This document shows, in pieces, positions 42,201 to 51,578 of a stretch of 64,000 nt of DNA. Every line of letters starts with the position of its first letter. Position 1 is the stretch's first letter. Under the pieces are notes generated by a model. The model did no database searches and was not told where the DNA came from. It saw only the letters and a list, made by a program, of their open reading frames with translations. A program made the translations under genes and the position numbers. Origin of the DNA: Pseudomonas putida (lineage in GTDB: Bacteria; Pseudomonadota; Gammaproteobacteria; Pseudomonadales; Pseudomonadaceae); assembly GCF_028682175.1 (NCBI RefSeq), contig NZ_JANHKS010000009.1, forward strand, positions 62,001-126,000, read 5' to 3'.

Positions 42201-43484
42201 TCAAGCGCCGGGGTTTAGCCGGTAAATCTTTGGAAACTCGGTCAGGGTGACGGGCACTGCACACTGGTCGCCGGTGCAGGTCCAGCGCTGACCACTGTCG
42301 AGCATGCCCTTGTCCGGCACTTGCGTATCCAGCATGCGCAGCGGAGTGTTGTTCAGCGCGCTTGCGGTGATGCGATCCTCACGCGGGCGACCCGTCGCCC
42401 AGGCCACCATGATCCGCTCGCGCCCGTTACTGAACACCAGCTTGTAGACATTATCGGCCTGCAGGCTTTCGTTGGGGACGTAGTTGAAGTCACGCAGGTA
42501 AGGGGTGATCGCCTTGAGGGTCGAGTACGCCGGCTTGGCGCTCAGATCGACGTTGAGCAGGCCGAAATGGTGTTCCTGCTCGTCGCGCACCTTGCCGTCG
42601 TCGATCAGGTCGTACCACCACATGCCCTTGATATTGGGCAGGGTGCGCGCCAGGAAATAGGCCCGCGCCAGATACGCCGACTGGCGTACCGGGCTGATGC
42701 CGCAGGTGCCTTCGTGGCTGGGCCAGCTCATTTCAGTGAGGTACAGGGGAACCGGTTTGCCGGCCTTGCTGCTGATGTCGTGGTCGACGCTGCGCATCCA
42801 GCCGATCCAGCTCTCCGGTGTGTTGCGGTCGCGGCCCTCGCAATGCACATAGGGGTGCAGCGAAATTCCGTCGGCGTACTTGAGCACGCCCGCTGCCACT
42901 ATGCGATCGACAAAACCGCCCTTGATACCGGCGGACGTGACTGCGCCTGCAAGCACCCTGGCCTGCGGATTGTTCTTGCGGATGATGGGCGCCGCGTCGC
43001 GGACCAGCGCCACGTAGTCGCTGCTCAGGCGGGGGTCTTTGGGCCCCTCGATGTCCCACTCGTTCCAGACTTCGTAGTACTTCACCGGATTGCCCAACTG
43101 GCGGGTGATGTAATCGACATAGTTGAGGTAGGGAGCTTTCACCGCAGCGGTGCGTGGCTTGGCGTTGCCGTTGAACGAGGTGCCATAGCCCAGGATGACC
43201 ATGGGTGAGAGGTCCAGCGCGTTGGCCGTGCTCAGCCATGCCCGCCACGGGGCAATGATGCGCAACTGGCCGGGGGCAGGTTCTGCGGTGGACCAGAAGC
43301 CATCATCGCGCACTGACGTCACCCCCGCCGACTTCGCCAGGTCCAGGCTGCGCAAGGGTTGCGTCGTGTTGTTCATCGAATGGGTGGCGACGCCCACAAT
43401 GAACGGCTCGGCCAGAACGAGCGGGCTGATGAGCAGACAGCACAGCAACAACAGGCCTTTGCGGCCAATACCAAATCCACTCAT
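42201..43484 (-). CDS. Secreted GH39-like glycoside hydrolase (PslG-like)
   Basis: A 427-residue exported protein. The N-terminal signal segment is RKGLLLLCCLLISPLVLA. The TIM-barrel has YYEVWNEWDIEG (NE motif with the acid/base Glu, near residue 147) and LYLTEMSWPS (nucleophile Glu near 245), typical of GH39/clan A enzymes including PslG, which trims the Psl exopolysaccharide. ATG 43484 is preferred over a longer frame because the signal peptide then starts near the N-terminus. It lies two bases downstream of the polymerase-like gene, so the pair likely synthesises and edits a surface polysaccharide. Confidence 0.8.
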   Translation of the reverse strand: MSGFGIGRKGLLLLCCLLISPLVLAEPFIVGVATHSMNNTTQPLRSLDLAKSAGVTSVRDDGFWSTAEPAPGQLRIIAPWRAWLSTANALDLSPMVILGYGTSFNGNAKPRTAAVKAPYLNYVDYITRQLGNPVKYYEVWNEWDIEGPKDPRLSSDYVALVRDAAPIIRKNNPQARVLAGAVTSAGIKGGFVDRIVAAGVLKYADGISLHPYVHCEGRDRNTPESWIGWMRSVDHDISSKAGKPVPLYLTEMSWPSHEGTCGISPVRQSAYLARAYFLARTLPNIKGMWWYDLIDDGKVRDEQEHHFGLLNVDLSAKPAYSTLKAITPYLRDFNYVPNESLQADNVYKLVFSNGRERIMVAWATGRPREDRITASALNNTPLRMLDTQVPDKGMLDSGQRWTCTGDQCAVPVTLTEFPKIYRLNPGA

Positions 43485-43486
43485 GG

Positions 43487-44791
43487 TCAGCTCAAGCCTG
43501 GCAGGCCGTTCCACTGGGCACGCTCATGGGGCTTTGGGGCGGTGATGTGAGCCCGCGACCTCGCCGCCATTGCGTGCCCGATGGCCATGCCGAGGAACAG
43601 GTTGGCGAGCGTCACTTCCAGCGTGTCGGTGGTCCAGCTGACGATGCAGATGCAAAAGCCCGTGGCGAGCATGGCGCGCCCGTAGCGCGTGTTGGTCTGG
43701 GCCAGTACGAAAAACAGCGGTATGTGCAGCGAATAGAGGAACAGGCCGGCGATGCCGAAGATGGCCCAGAGGTAGACCACGGTGCTGTCGGACACCATGA
43801 ATATGTCGGCGCCGGGAACCGGGAACGCTGCCACCGCGCTGCCCACCAGCCCGAAGCCTGCGCCCGTGTAGGCGCGGCCTTCGTGGGTCAGGGCCCTGAT
43901 GACGTTGGGCCAGGTGTTGACCAGGCGATCGTAGAGGGAGGACAGCGAGTCGCCGGTGGAAATCTTGTTGGGGTCGAAGTCGAACATCATGGCCATGAAC
44001 GGCAATGACATGCCCAGCAGTACGGCAAACACGATGAAGCCGCGGGCGGTCCAGTGCAGGCGGGTGATCATCATCAGCCCTACCGCGCCAGCGAAAGCAA
44101 GTACCGGCGCCTTGCTGGTGGTCAGGATGATGCCACCAAGACCCATGGCGCAGACCGCCAGTATCAGGGTTTTGGAGCGCAGCGTGGCCATCAGGTACAG
44201 GCTGAAGATCGCGATGATGATCGCCAGGGCACTGGAAATACGGGCGAAGCCGGCAGGGCGGTCGATATCTTCAGCGGCCCACGAGGTGTTGGCGCTCAGT
44301 TCGGTACCGCCCACGGTGTAGCTGTAGCCTTTCCAGGGGAGGGCGGTGTATTTGTCCAGCACGATACCCGCCAGCGATGCCATCAGCGCGAGCGCGATCA
44401 CCCACATGAACAGGCGCTTGTGGCGCATGATCTGGTCGCCACAGGCCAGGCCGAACAACAATGGGCTGATGCCGTAGAGGGCAAAGGCAAAATTGTTCAC
44501 GGTTGCCCCGCCGAGCATGCCCCAGCCCGCGGAGAGCAGCAGCACCAGAAAGCTCAGCCATACCGCGGGGCTGGCCTTGAAACTGCGCAGCTCCAGCGCG
44601 AAGAACACCAGGCACGCGACTTTGGGGCCGTACAGCAGCACCGAGAGGCCAGCCTGGTCGAGATAGAAGCGCAGGGCGCCGGAAAAGGTCTCGACGAAGA
44701 TCAGGCTGATCGCAACCAGAACGATGGCGGTGGATTTGTCGAAGGACAGGATCGACGGCTTTTCGACGTGAACAGGTGAGGTCGACATCAT
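43487..44791 (-). CDS. O-antigen ligase/polymerase-like membrane protein
   Basis: A 434-residue integral membrane protein with about eleven transmembrane helices and a large periplasmic loop (about 180-220). This architecture belongs to the Wzy/WaaL O-antigen polymerase-ligase superfamily. The start is ATG 44791 or 44788, with GAGGGG upstream; the frame remains open to 45016, but that extension is basic, hydrophilic and unlike the family. It is coupled to the GH39-like gene. The sugar substrate is unknown, and no glycosyltransferases are adjacent. Confidence 0.75.
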   Translation of the reverse strand: MMSTSPVHVEKPSILSFDKSTAIVLVAISLIFVETFSGALRFYLDQAGLSVLLYGPKVACLVFFALELRSFKASPAVWLSFLVLLLSAGWGMLGGATVNNFAFALYGISPLLFGLACGDQIMRHKRLFMWVIALALMASLAGIVLDKYTALPWKGYSYTVGGTELSANTSWAAEDIDRPAGFARISSALAIIIAIFSLYLMATLRSKTLILAVCAMGLGGIILTTSKAPVLAFAGAVGLMMITRLHWTARGFIVFAVLLGMSLPFMAMMFDFDPNKISTGDSLSSLYDRLVNTWPNVIRALTHEGRAYTGAGFGLVGSAVAAFPVPGADIFMVSDSTVVYLWAIFGIAGLFLYSLHIPLFFVLAQTNTRYGRAMLATGFCICIVSWTTDTLEVTLANLFLGMAIGHAMAARSRAHITAPKPHERAQWNGLPGLS

Positions 44792-45249
44792 GGACACAGC
44801 CCCTCGGGAGCACTGGAGTAGGAAAGATCGGTGCAGGTGGCGCGAAGAAGGCAAAGCTACCGCTGATCGCGTTCGGAACGGGCCGGCGATGGCGTCTGAA
44901 AAAACACTGTTCGTTGCACGACCGTGACGGGAGGGGACCGCCGAAAAAGGTCCATTCAAACGGCGTGACAGGGATATATCAGCCTTCGGGGCGCGGGCTG
45001 TCAATGAATTCGTCAAATATTCGGACAGAATTCATGAGCTGATTTTTCTTGGATTTATAAGCTGTTGATTTTATTGATGGCTGGAAATTTGACGCTGGTT
45101 ATGGAGATAACAAAAGGCCGGTTTGCCAGGTTGGCTATGACTCATTTTTGTTACACAGATCGTAGCAGCACGGCTTGCCGGCGGGGGCGTCCTCAAGATC
45201 GCTCCCGCGGGCAAGCCCGGCTGCTACGGGTTCTGGGTGTTCCCGTAAA
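44792..45249. other. Non-coding spacer
   Basis: A 458-base gap between the polymerase-like gene and opgD (both leftward). It contains an AT-rich stretch around 45030-45065 that may hold the polymerase-gene promoter, and a REP pair at 45161-45228. I see no gene or RNA structure beyond these. Confidence 0.6.
45161..45228. repeat. REP pair, family B
   Basis: Inverted arms starting CGTAGCAGCACGGCTTGCCGG and ending CTGCTACG. Near-identical to the copies at 48320 and 55608. It lies just downstream of opgD. Confidence 0.88.
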
Positions 45250-46869
45250 TCAGGTATACCGACGCTTGTCCGGCGCTGGCGGGAAGTACTGATACAGCCA
45301 GGTTTCGCTGAGGGTGCGGTCGCCGGTCTTGATGAACATGCGCATTTCCACGGGGTCGACCGAATCGTTGGTCGGGTACCAGTCGAAGGTCACGCGGAAG
45401 CCCTTGATGTCCGGCAGTACCAGCACGTTGAAATCCTGAACCTTGCCGTTGGACACAGTCACCACAGGCTCGATGCCGGAGCCTTCGGGCAGGCGATCCA
45501 GACCGCCGCCGTTGAAGTCCACGGCGAAGCGCCGCGCCCAGACGTCCGGGTAATGCTCGCCCGGTGCCCAGCCTTCGATGAAGCCGCCCATCCCTGAGCG
45601 CGTGGCGTGAACCTGCGCCAGCGGTGTGCTCACCGGTGGCAGCGGACTCCAGTAGAGCTTGTAGCCGAAGTTCATCGACATGCCGGCCTTCACCGGATCC
45701 CGCGGGTTCCAGAACGCCACGATGTTATCCAGCGTCTCGCCCGTGGTCGGAAGTTCGAGCAGGTCGATGGAGCCCTCGCCCCAGGCGGTGGTCGGCTCGA
45801 CCCACAGGCTTGGACGGCGGTGGTACCAGTCGACGGTGTCCTGGTAGGTCTTGAAGTCGTGGTCGGTCTGCACCAGCCCGAAGCCCTTGGGGTCCTTGTC
45901 GGCGAAGGCGTTGAACTGCAGCTTGGCCGGGTTGTTCAACGGGCGGCAGATCCACTCGCCGTTGCCGCGCCACATGGCCAGACGGTCGGAGTCATGGATC
46001 TCGGGGTGAATGGTGTCGCACATGCGGCGCTCGTGAGTGCCACAGCTGAACATGCTGGTCATGGTCGCGATGCCCAACTGCTCGATATCGGCGCGGGCGT
46101 TGATGTGCGCGTCGATGTCCATGACCACGCGGTCGGCCTGGCAATCGATGTCGAACTTGTAGGCACCGGTCGCGCTCGGCGAGTCGAGCAGCGCGTAGAC
46201 CACGAAGCGGGTGGCGTCCTTGGTCGGTTTCTCGAACCAGAACTTGGTGAAGTCAGGAAACTCTTCGGGCTTGTGGGCATAGGTGTCGATTGCCAGGCCC
46301 CGCGCCGACAGGCCGTACTGCTTGTTGCTGTCGATGGCGCGGAAGTAGCTCGCGCCCAGGAACGAGAGGATGTCGTTGATTGCGATCTCAGGCGCCTTGA
46401 ACAGCTTGAAGCCAGCAAAACCCAAGTCGCCCTTGAGCTGGGTCTGGTCGATGCGGCTGGCTTCGTAGTTGAACAGCTCGGGACGGAAATGCACTTCCCG
46501 CGCCTGCTGGGTCGCAGGATCGACGCTGAACATGCGCACCGGCGTCTTGAAGCCTGCGCCGACGTGGAAGAAATGCACGTCCAGCTGGCCTTTGACGTCG
46601 TTCCACAGGGAATGACCGGCGTCGTATTTGATTGCGTTGAACTGTTGCGGCGTCATGTTGGCCAGGGTCGGCGGCAGATTCTGCTTGGTGCTGACGTAGG
46701 CCTTGCCAGCCATTTGCTTGGCCAGGTCCTGCAAGGTTTTGAAATCGAAATGCTCGGCGTCGCCATCGGCTGCTGCAGCCAGCGCGCGTGCCGCGTAGAG
46801 ACCTGAAGCCGGTAGCGCGCTATAGGCTGCCAGCGCCATGGAAGCTTTCAGGAGATTCCTGCGATTCAT
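45250..46869 (-). CDS. opgD: Periplasmic glucans biosynthesis protein OpgD (MdoD)
   Basis: A 539-residue periplasmic protein of the OpgG/OpgD family that shapes osmoregulated periplasmic glucans. The N-terminus [21 protein letters not shown] is a twin-arginine signal with RRNLLK, as in OpgD. The mature start is [19 protein letters not shown], with characteristic [34 protein letters not shown] and [10 protein letters not shown] blocks. A longer frame to 46986 places the Tat signal inside and was rejected. It stands alone, flanked by REP and a LysE gene. OpgG/OpgH must be elsewhere. Confidence 0.93.
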   Translation of the reverse strand: MNRRNLLKASMALAAYSALPASGLYAARALAAAADGDAEHFDFKTLQDLAKQMAGKAYVSTKQNLPPTLANMTPQQFNAIKYDAGHSLWNDVKGQLDVHFFHVGAGFKTPVRMFSVDPATQQAREVHFRPELFNYEASRIDQTQLKGDLGFAGFKLFKAPEIAINDILSFLGASYFRAIDSNKQYGLSARGLAIDTYAHKPEEFPDFTKFWFEKPTKDATRFVVYALLDSPSATGAYKFDIDCQADRVVMDIDAHINARADIEQLGIATMTSMFSCGTHERRMCDTIHPEIHDSDRLAMWRGNGEWICRPLNNPAKLQFNAFADKDPKGFGLVQTDHDFKTYQDTVDWYHRRPSLWVEPTTAWGEGSIDLLELPTTGETLDNIVAFWNPRDPVKAGMSMNFGYKLYWSPLPPVSTPLAQVHATRSGMGGFIEGWAPGEHYPDVWARRFAVDFNGGGLDRLPEGSGIEPVVTVSNGKVQDFNVLVLPDIKGFRVTFDWYPTNDSVDPVEMRMFIKTGDRTLSETWLYQYFPPAPDKRRYT

Positions 46870-47049
46870 AAGGTGAAGCCTCTGAAGAAATGCCGTGCTT
46901 TCCTGCACGATGAAGTGCGCTTTCCCAATCCTTGCCGAACGCAAATTACCAACAAACAGATAACAATCTCGGCATCTTGTTCGCAAAAAAAAGAAAAAAT
47001 CGTTTCAGGGCACTACTGGCAGATCGCCAAAGTACTTCCGGGCATGTTG

Positions 47050-47679
47050 CTACGCCTGCTGGATGAACGCCAGACGCACGGCAAAGCCGATGAGCAGGCT
47101 GCCAAACAGCCATTGCTGGACCCGTTGCGCTGTGGCGCTGCGAGCCATCCAGCGGCCAATCCAGCCTCCTGCCATGGCGTAGACGCTGTCGAACGACAGG
47201 CCCACGACCAACAGGATCGCCCCCAGCTCGGCAAATTCCGCAGCCACCGGGCCGGCTGCCGGGTCGACGAACTGCGGCAGCAGCACAGAGCAGAACAGCA
47301 GCGCCTTGGGATTGAGCAGATTGGTCAGCAGGCCTTGCACTACGGCCGTTTGCCAGGAGATATGGCGTGCGTCCGCACCCTGGGACGCACTCGGGTCCAT
47401 CGCCCCAGGCTTGAACATCTTGATGCCCAGCCACAGCAGATACGCCGCGCCGATGATGCGTACCGCTTCGAACGTCCAGGGTGACACCTTGAACAGCGCC
47501 GCCAGGCCCAATGCGGCGAGCGCCACGTGGCATCCCCGCGCCCCGGCCAGGCCCAGCGCGGTGGCAAAGGCCTTGGCGCGGCCATGGCGGGCGCCGGTTT
47601 GCAGCAACAGAATCATGTCCGGCCCTGGCACCAGCATGATCATCGACAGGGCCACGATAAACAGCGCGATACCTTCCAT
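47050..47679 (-). CDS. LysE/RhtB family amino-acid exporter
   Basis: A 209-residue membrane protein with about six transmembrane helices and the family's N-terminal MLVPGPDMILLLQTGARHG motif (PGP). It exports amino acids or analogues. It is divergent from the Lrp-type regulator at 47815, the usual pairing for substrate-induced LysE systems. The substrate is unknown. Confidence 0.9.
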   Translation of the reverse strand: MEGIALFIVALSMIMLVPGPDMILLLQTGARHGRAKAFATALGLAGARGCHVALAALGLAALFKVSPWTFEAVRIIGAAYLLWLGIKMFKPGAMDPSASQGADARHISWQTAVVQGLLTNLLNPKALLFCSVLLPQFVDPAAGPVAAEFAELGAILLVVGLSFDSVYAMAGGWIGRWMARSATAQRVQQWLFGSLLIGFAVRLAFIQQA

Positions 47680-47814
47680 CTTCTGCAGCTCCGGGGTTAG
47701 GTGATGGAAGAAAATTCTACGGCCGAGGGGCAGGGCAGGTGCTTGCGTGTTTGATCCTGATGGCGCCTAGTATTGGCATCTTCTGCCAAAGCTGACGCTG
47801 AAAAGGTTCCAGAT

Positions 47815-48306
47815 ATGCCAACCAGTCAAAATTACAAGCTTGACGCCTATGACCGACGGATCCTCAACGCTCTGCAACGGGATGGTCGTTTGACCAACGT
47901 GCAACTGGCAGATGAAATTGGTCTGTCAGCGTCGCCCTGCCTGCGACGGGTGAGGCATCTGGAGGAGGCGGGGGTGGTTCGCGGCTACCAGGCCATCCTC
48001 GATGCCGACGCACTGGGGCTCGGGATGACGGTGTTCATCGGTGTGAAAGTCGACCGTCATCACGAAGATGAAGCGCAGAAATTTCATCAGATGGTGTCGG
48101 CATTGCCTGAGGTGATCGCGGCCCACCTGGTGTCGGGGGAGTCGGATTTTCTCCTGCATGTGGTGGTCCCGGACTTGCGCGGCTACGACCGTTTTCTCAC
48201 CGAGACCCTGTTGAAAATGCCCAGCGTGCGGGACATCCGCAGCAACTTCGCGATACGCACGCTCAAGTCGCAAGCGCCGCTGCCGCTGGGGCATTTGCCG
48301 GTTTAG
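47815..48306 (+). CDS. Lrp/AsnC-family transcriptional regulator
   Basis: A 163-residue Lrp-type protein. The N-terminal helix-turn-helix is LDAYDRRILNALQRDGRLTNVQLADEIGLSASPCLRRVRHLE (about 8-50), followed by the RAM ligand-binding domain. The start ATG 47815 (MPTSQNYKLDAYD) was chosen over an upstream frame at 47773 that lacks a ribosome site. It probably controls the divergent LysE exporter through the 135-base shared promoter region. Confidence 0.9.
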   Translation: MPTSQNYKLDAYDRRILNALQRDGRLTNVQLADEIGLSASPCLRRVRHLEEAGVVRGYQAILDADALGLGMTVFIGVKVDRHHEDEAQKFHQMVSALPEVIAAHLVSGESDFLLHVVVPDLRGYDRFLTETLLKMPSVRDIRSNFAIRTLKSQAPLPLGHLPV

Positions 48307-48319
48307 CGGCTAATACGTC

Positions 48320-48387
48320 CGTAGCAGCACGGCTTGCCGGCGGGGGCGATCTCGAGGCCGCCCCCGCCGGCAAGCCGTGCTGCTACG
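48320..48387. repeat. REP pair, family B, perfect copy
   Basis: Perfect 29-base inverted arms (48320-48348 and 48359-48387) around a ten-base loop. It lies between the Lrp and lpd genes, which converge. Confidence 0.92.
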
Positions 48388-48401
48388 GTGAGCAGGAGTC
48401 T

Positions 48402-49802
48402 TTAAGCCTGCGTCGTATGCCCACCTGCGCCCATCGCTGCCTGGCGCAGCGCCTCGGAGCGGGTCGGGTGAGGGTGGCAGGTTAGGGCCACATCTTCGGC
48501 CGAGGCGGCAAACTCCATCGCCACGCAATACTCGGCGATCATCTCGCTGACACTCGGCCCTACGAGATGCACGCCAAGAATCTCGTCGGTCTTCTCGTCA
48601 GCCAGCACCTTGGCGAAGCCATCCGTTTCGTGATTCACCTTGGCCCGGCTGTTGGCGCTGAACGGGAATTTTCCGACCTTGTAGGCGCGGCCTTCCTCCT
48701 TCAACTGCTCCTCGGTCTTACCGACGCTGGCCATTTCCGGCCGGGTGTAGATCACGTTGGGAATCAGGTTGTAGTTCAGCTCGCCTTTCTTGCCGACGAT
48801 GCGCTCCACGCACACCGCGGCTTCGTCTTCTGCCTTGTGCGCGAGCATTGGCCCGGAGGTCACGTCACCGATGACCCAGATGCCGTCCACGGCCGTGCGA
48901 TGGCCCTTGTTGGCGAGCACGCCGCGTTTATCGACTTCCAGCCCGACGGTTTCCAGACCCAGACCTTTCGTCACCGGACGACGGCCGATGGACACCAGTA
49001 CGTAGTCCGCTTCAATCACCTCGGCTTCGCCGCCAGCGGCAGGCTCGACGGTCAGGCTGACACCCGTTTCGCTGGAGACGGCCGACGTCACCTTGGAGCT
49101 GAGCTTGAAGTTCATGCCCTGACGGGACAGCGAGCGGTGTAGGGTTTTGCCGGTTTCCAGGTCAGTGCCATGGGCGACGTGATCGAGAAACTCCACCACC
49201 GTGACCTTGGCCCCGAGCCTGCGCCACACCGAGCCCAGCTCCAGCCCGATCACGCCTGCGCCGATCACCACCAGGTGCTTGGGTACTTCACTCAGGGACA
49301 GCGCGCCGGTGGAATCGAGGATGCGCTTGTTGTCGATGGTCACACCCGGCAGCGGCGTGGGCTCGGAGCCCGTGGCAATGATGATGTCCTTGGCGGTCAG
49401 CTCGGTTTCGGCGCCGCTGGCGTCCTTGACGATGACCTTTCCGGGCCCTGCCAGGCGGCCCCAGCCCTTGATCCAGTCGGCCTTGTATTTGCGGAACAGG
49501 AACTCGATGCCCTTGGTCAGGCCCGTCACGCTTTCGACCTTCTGCGCCATCATCTGCCCAAGGTTCAAGGTGGGCGTGACCTCGATGCCGAGCTTCTTGA
49601 ATTCATCGCCCACCGCTGCTTCATACAGCTCCGAGGCGTGCAGCAGGGACTTCGACGGGATGCAGCCAACGTTCAGGCATGTGCCGCCCAGGGTTTCACG
49701 GCCTTCGACGCAGGCGACTTTCAGGCCTTTCTGGCCGGCGTGAATGGCTGCGTTGTAGCCGCCCGGGCCGCCGCCAATGATGACAACGTCATAGTTACTC
49801 AT
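48402..49802 (-). CDS. lpd: Dihydrolipoyl dehydrogenase
   Basis: FAD-dependent E3 enzyme that reoxidises dihydrolipoamide. The protein has 466 residues. The FAD motif is VVIIGGGPGGYNAAI, the redox disulfide is C42/C47 in GGTCLNVGCIPSKSLL, and the C-terminal active-site base lies in CHPHPTRSE. The sequence is of the Lpd3-like type (stand-alone, not in a pdh, ogd or gcv operon), so its E2 partner is unclear. Confidence 0.95.
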   Translation of the reverse strand: MSNYDVVIIGGGPGGYNAAIHAGQKGLKVACVEGRETLGGTCLNVGCIPSKSLLHASELYEAAVGDEFKKLGIEVTPTLNLGQMMAQKVESVTGLTKGIEFLFRKYKADWIKGWGRLAGPGKVIVKDASGAETELTAKDIIIATGSEPTPLPGVTIDNKRILDSTGALSLSEVPKHLVVIGAGVIGLELGSVWRRLGAKVTVVEFLDHVAHGTDLETGKTLHRSLSRQGMNFKLSSKVTSAVSSETGVSLTVEPAAGGEAEVIEADYVLVSIGRRPVTKGLGLETVGLEVDKRGVLANKGHRTAVDGIWVIGDVTSGPMLAHKAEDEAAVCVERIVGKKGELNYNLIPNVIYTRPEMASVGKTEEQLKEEGRAYKVGKFPFSANSRAKVNHETDGFAKVLADEKTDEILGVHLVGPSVSEMIAEYCVAMEFAASAEDVALTCHPHPTRSEALRQAAMGAGGHTTQA

Positions 49803-50010
49803 GTGCGCACTCCTGAAGGAAAAATCGACAATGGAGGGAAGCGTAGACTTCTGCTCGCAAAAGACTTGGAGACCTGTGCTGAATAAAAATTACGCTCATA
49901 ATATTTCTTCACAATGCGACTTCAGGTCAAGCGTCGATATTCAAAGGGTGAAATTCGCCTGTGGATAAGCTGTTTGCAGGATGTGTGTAAAGCTGTTGAA
50001 ACAGTACGGG

Positions 50011-50652
50011 TCACTCCTGTGCATAAGCCTTCTGAGTAGCCGCTTCGACCGGCTTGGTGATCTCGGCCACAGCGCGCCTGATCCTGTTGAAAATCGTCAC
50101 CAGCAGCAGGATGGCCATCACCGCCATGGCGATGTTGATCGGTGCGGTGAGCACGTGGCCGGAGCCGATTCCGACGCCGAAAATGGCAAAACACAGCATC
50201 CGGATATCGCTGGTCATAGGCCCGTCGCGTCTTCGGGAGGCCTTTATGGCAGGGCCAAGCAACCCGGCAAACTCACTGAAAATCGACAGCAGGGTCACCA
50301 GCAGGACCAGCAGCAGGCTGACCTTGGGAACCACTGAAAACGGCAGGAACAGAGCGGTTTCAGTCACCACGACGCTGAGTTCGCGGGCGCAGGTGCTCAG
50401 TTTCGACTGCTGCCCGAACTCCCCGGCGAGCACCGACTCGACCGCATTGAACAGCATTCGAATCAGCAGCCAGGCCGGAATCAGCAGGAACATCCAGGGA
50501 TACCACGCAAAGGCCGCGACCAGGACCCCGACCGCGATGGAAATGAGGCCTGCGCACAGCGTCACGTGAATGGCGCGCACACCGTCATCGAACAGGACCT
50601 TGGCGACCGGATGCAGGATTTTCTGCAGCCAAGTTTTGAGTGTGGTCAGCAT
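50011..50652 (-). CDS. Small inner-membrane protein, family uncertain
   Basis: A 213-residue protein with about five to six hydrophobic segments. The segment VLFDDGVRAIHVTLCAGLISIAVGVL recalls the N-terminal region of CDP-alcohol phosphatidyltransferases, but the catalytic DxxDGxxAR...GxxxDxxxD motif is not present, so enzymatic activity is doubtful. The start ATG 50652 was chosen; an in-frame ATG at 50700 adds 16 residues that cover a DnaA box (50671-50679). A second box of the TTATGCACA type (50018-50026) is at its 3' end, and a third (49960-49968) just beyond. Function unknown. Confidence 0.65.
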   Translation of the reverse strand: MLTTLKTWLQKILHPVAKVLFDDGVRAIHVTLCAGLISIAVGVLVAAFAWYPWMFLLIPAWLLIRMLFNAVESVLAGEFGQQSKLSTCARELSVVVTETALFLPFSVVPKVSLLLVLLVTLLSIFSEFAGLLGPAIKASRRRDGPMTSDIRMLCFAIFGVGIGSGHVLTAPINIAMAVMAILLLVTIFNRIRRAVAEITKPVEAATQKAYAQE

Positions 50653-50706
50653 GATCGCGGGCCAGCTCCCTGTGGATAACTTTCTGGGAGCATAGTGCAT
50701 CTTTGT

Positions 50707-50800
50707 CCTGTAGGAGTGAGCTTGCTCGCGATCGCGTCGGGTCAGTTATGTGCAGTAGTGCCTGAATGTACGCCATCGCGAGCAAGCTCACTCCTACAGG
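50707..50800. repeat. REP pair, family A
   Basis: Inverted 26-base arms (50707-50732 and 50775-50800) matching the arms at 31577/31639. It lies in the divergent spacer between the membrane protein and the Fae-like gene. Confidence 0.9.
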
Positions 50801-50809
50801 GGATTTGGA

Positions 50810-50832
50810 GGGTATGACTTGAACTCATACCC
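50810..50832 (+). promoter_or_regulatory. Hairpin upstream of the Fae-like gene
   Basis: GGGTATGA-(7)-TCATACCC, an 8-base perfect stem, followed shortly by a TTTTT run. It might be a weak terminator or a leader structure for the aldehyde operon. The rest of the spacer up to 51055 shows nothing I can name. Confidence 0.45.
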
Positions 50833-51055
50833 CCTTGAGTTTTTATGGTTACAGCCCGCGAAAATCCCGGTGATACAAATCGCATCACAGCTCACCCACA
50901 ACAACAAAGAGCGCTTGCGATATGACTTCACTGCACGCCCCCATTCCGTCCAGCCCAATGCGGCGCTCTCCGACTTCCTCCATTCGCCACGCGATGCTCG
51001 GCATCCGCGTGCGGTCCTGATCACCCGCATTTCTTCCGTTTCGGAGAACACCCCC

Positions 51056-51568
51056 ATGAAAGAACTCAACCTGTACATCGGTGAAGGCTTCGAAGGCCCA
51101 GGCGTCAACGCCGCCCACATCAACATCCTGATCGGCCCGCGCAACGGCCCTGCCGGCCAGGCCTTCGCCAACAGCCTCGCCTCGCCAAGCCAGGGTCACT
51201 GCCCGTTCATGGTCATCGCCCAGCCGAACATCCCGGTCAAGCCGATGACCCTTTACGTGAACAAGGCCGCCATTGGCAGCGACCTCCACGGTAACGCCAC
51301 CTGGGGCGCGTCTCAGGCCGGCATCGCCAAGGCCGTCACCGAAGCGCTGCTCGACGGCACCCTGCCAGCCGAAGCGGAGGACGAGTGGGCGATCGTCACC
51401 GCCAACTGGGTCAACCCGGCCTGCGACGACCTGGATGCCGTCTACCTGAACAACTACAACGCCTGCCGCACCGCGATCCGCGCAGCCCTGACCGGCAAGC
51501 CCGAGCGTTCGCAACTGGCCGATGTGGTCAACCGCATCAGCAACCCTTTCTACACGCCAAAAGCCTGA
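51056..51568 (+). CDS. Formaldehyde-activating enzyme (Fae) family protein
   Basis: A 170-residue homologue of Fae, which in methylotrophs condenses formaldehyde with tetrahydromethanopterin. The conserved start IGEGFEGPGVNAAHINILIGPRNGPAGQAF contains the catalytic His (H21, equivalent to the AHI/H22 site of Methylobacterium Fae), followed by PFMVIAQPNIPVKPMTLYVNKA. Pseudomonads do not normally make tetrahydromethanopterin, so it may bind another cofactor or aldehyde. It is first in a run with an aldo/keto reductase and an aldehyde dehydrogenase, 10 bases before the former. ATG 51056 follows GGAG. Confidence 0.9.
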   Translation: MKELNLYIGEGFEGPGVNAAHINILIGPRNGPAGQAFANSLASPSQGHCPFMVIAQPNIPVKPMTLYVNKAAIGSDLHGNATWGASQAGIAKAVTEALLDGTLPAEAEDEWAIVTANWVNPACDDLDAVYLNNYNACRTAIRAALTGKPERSQLADVVNRISNPFYTPKA

Positions 51569-51578
51569 GGTCCGCGCC

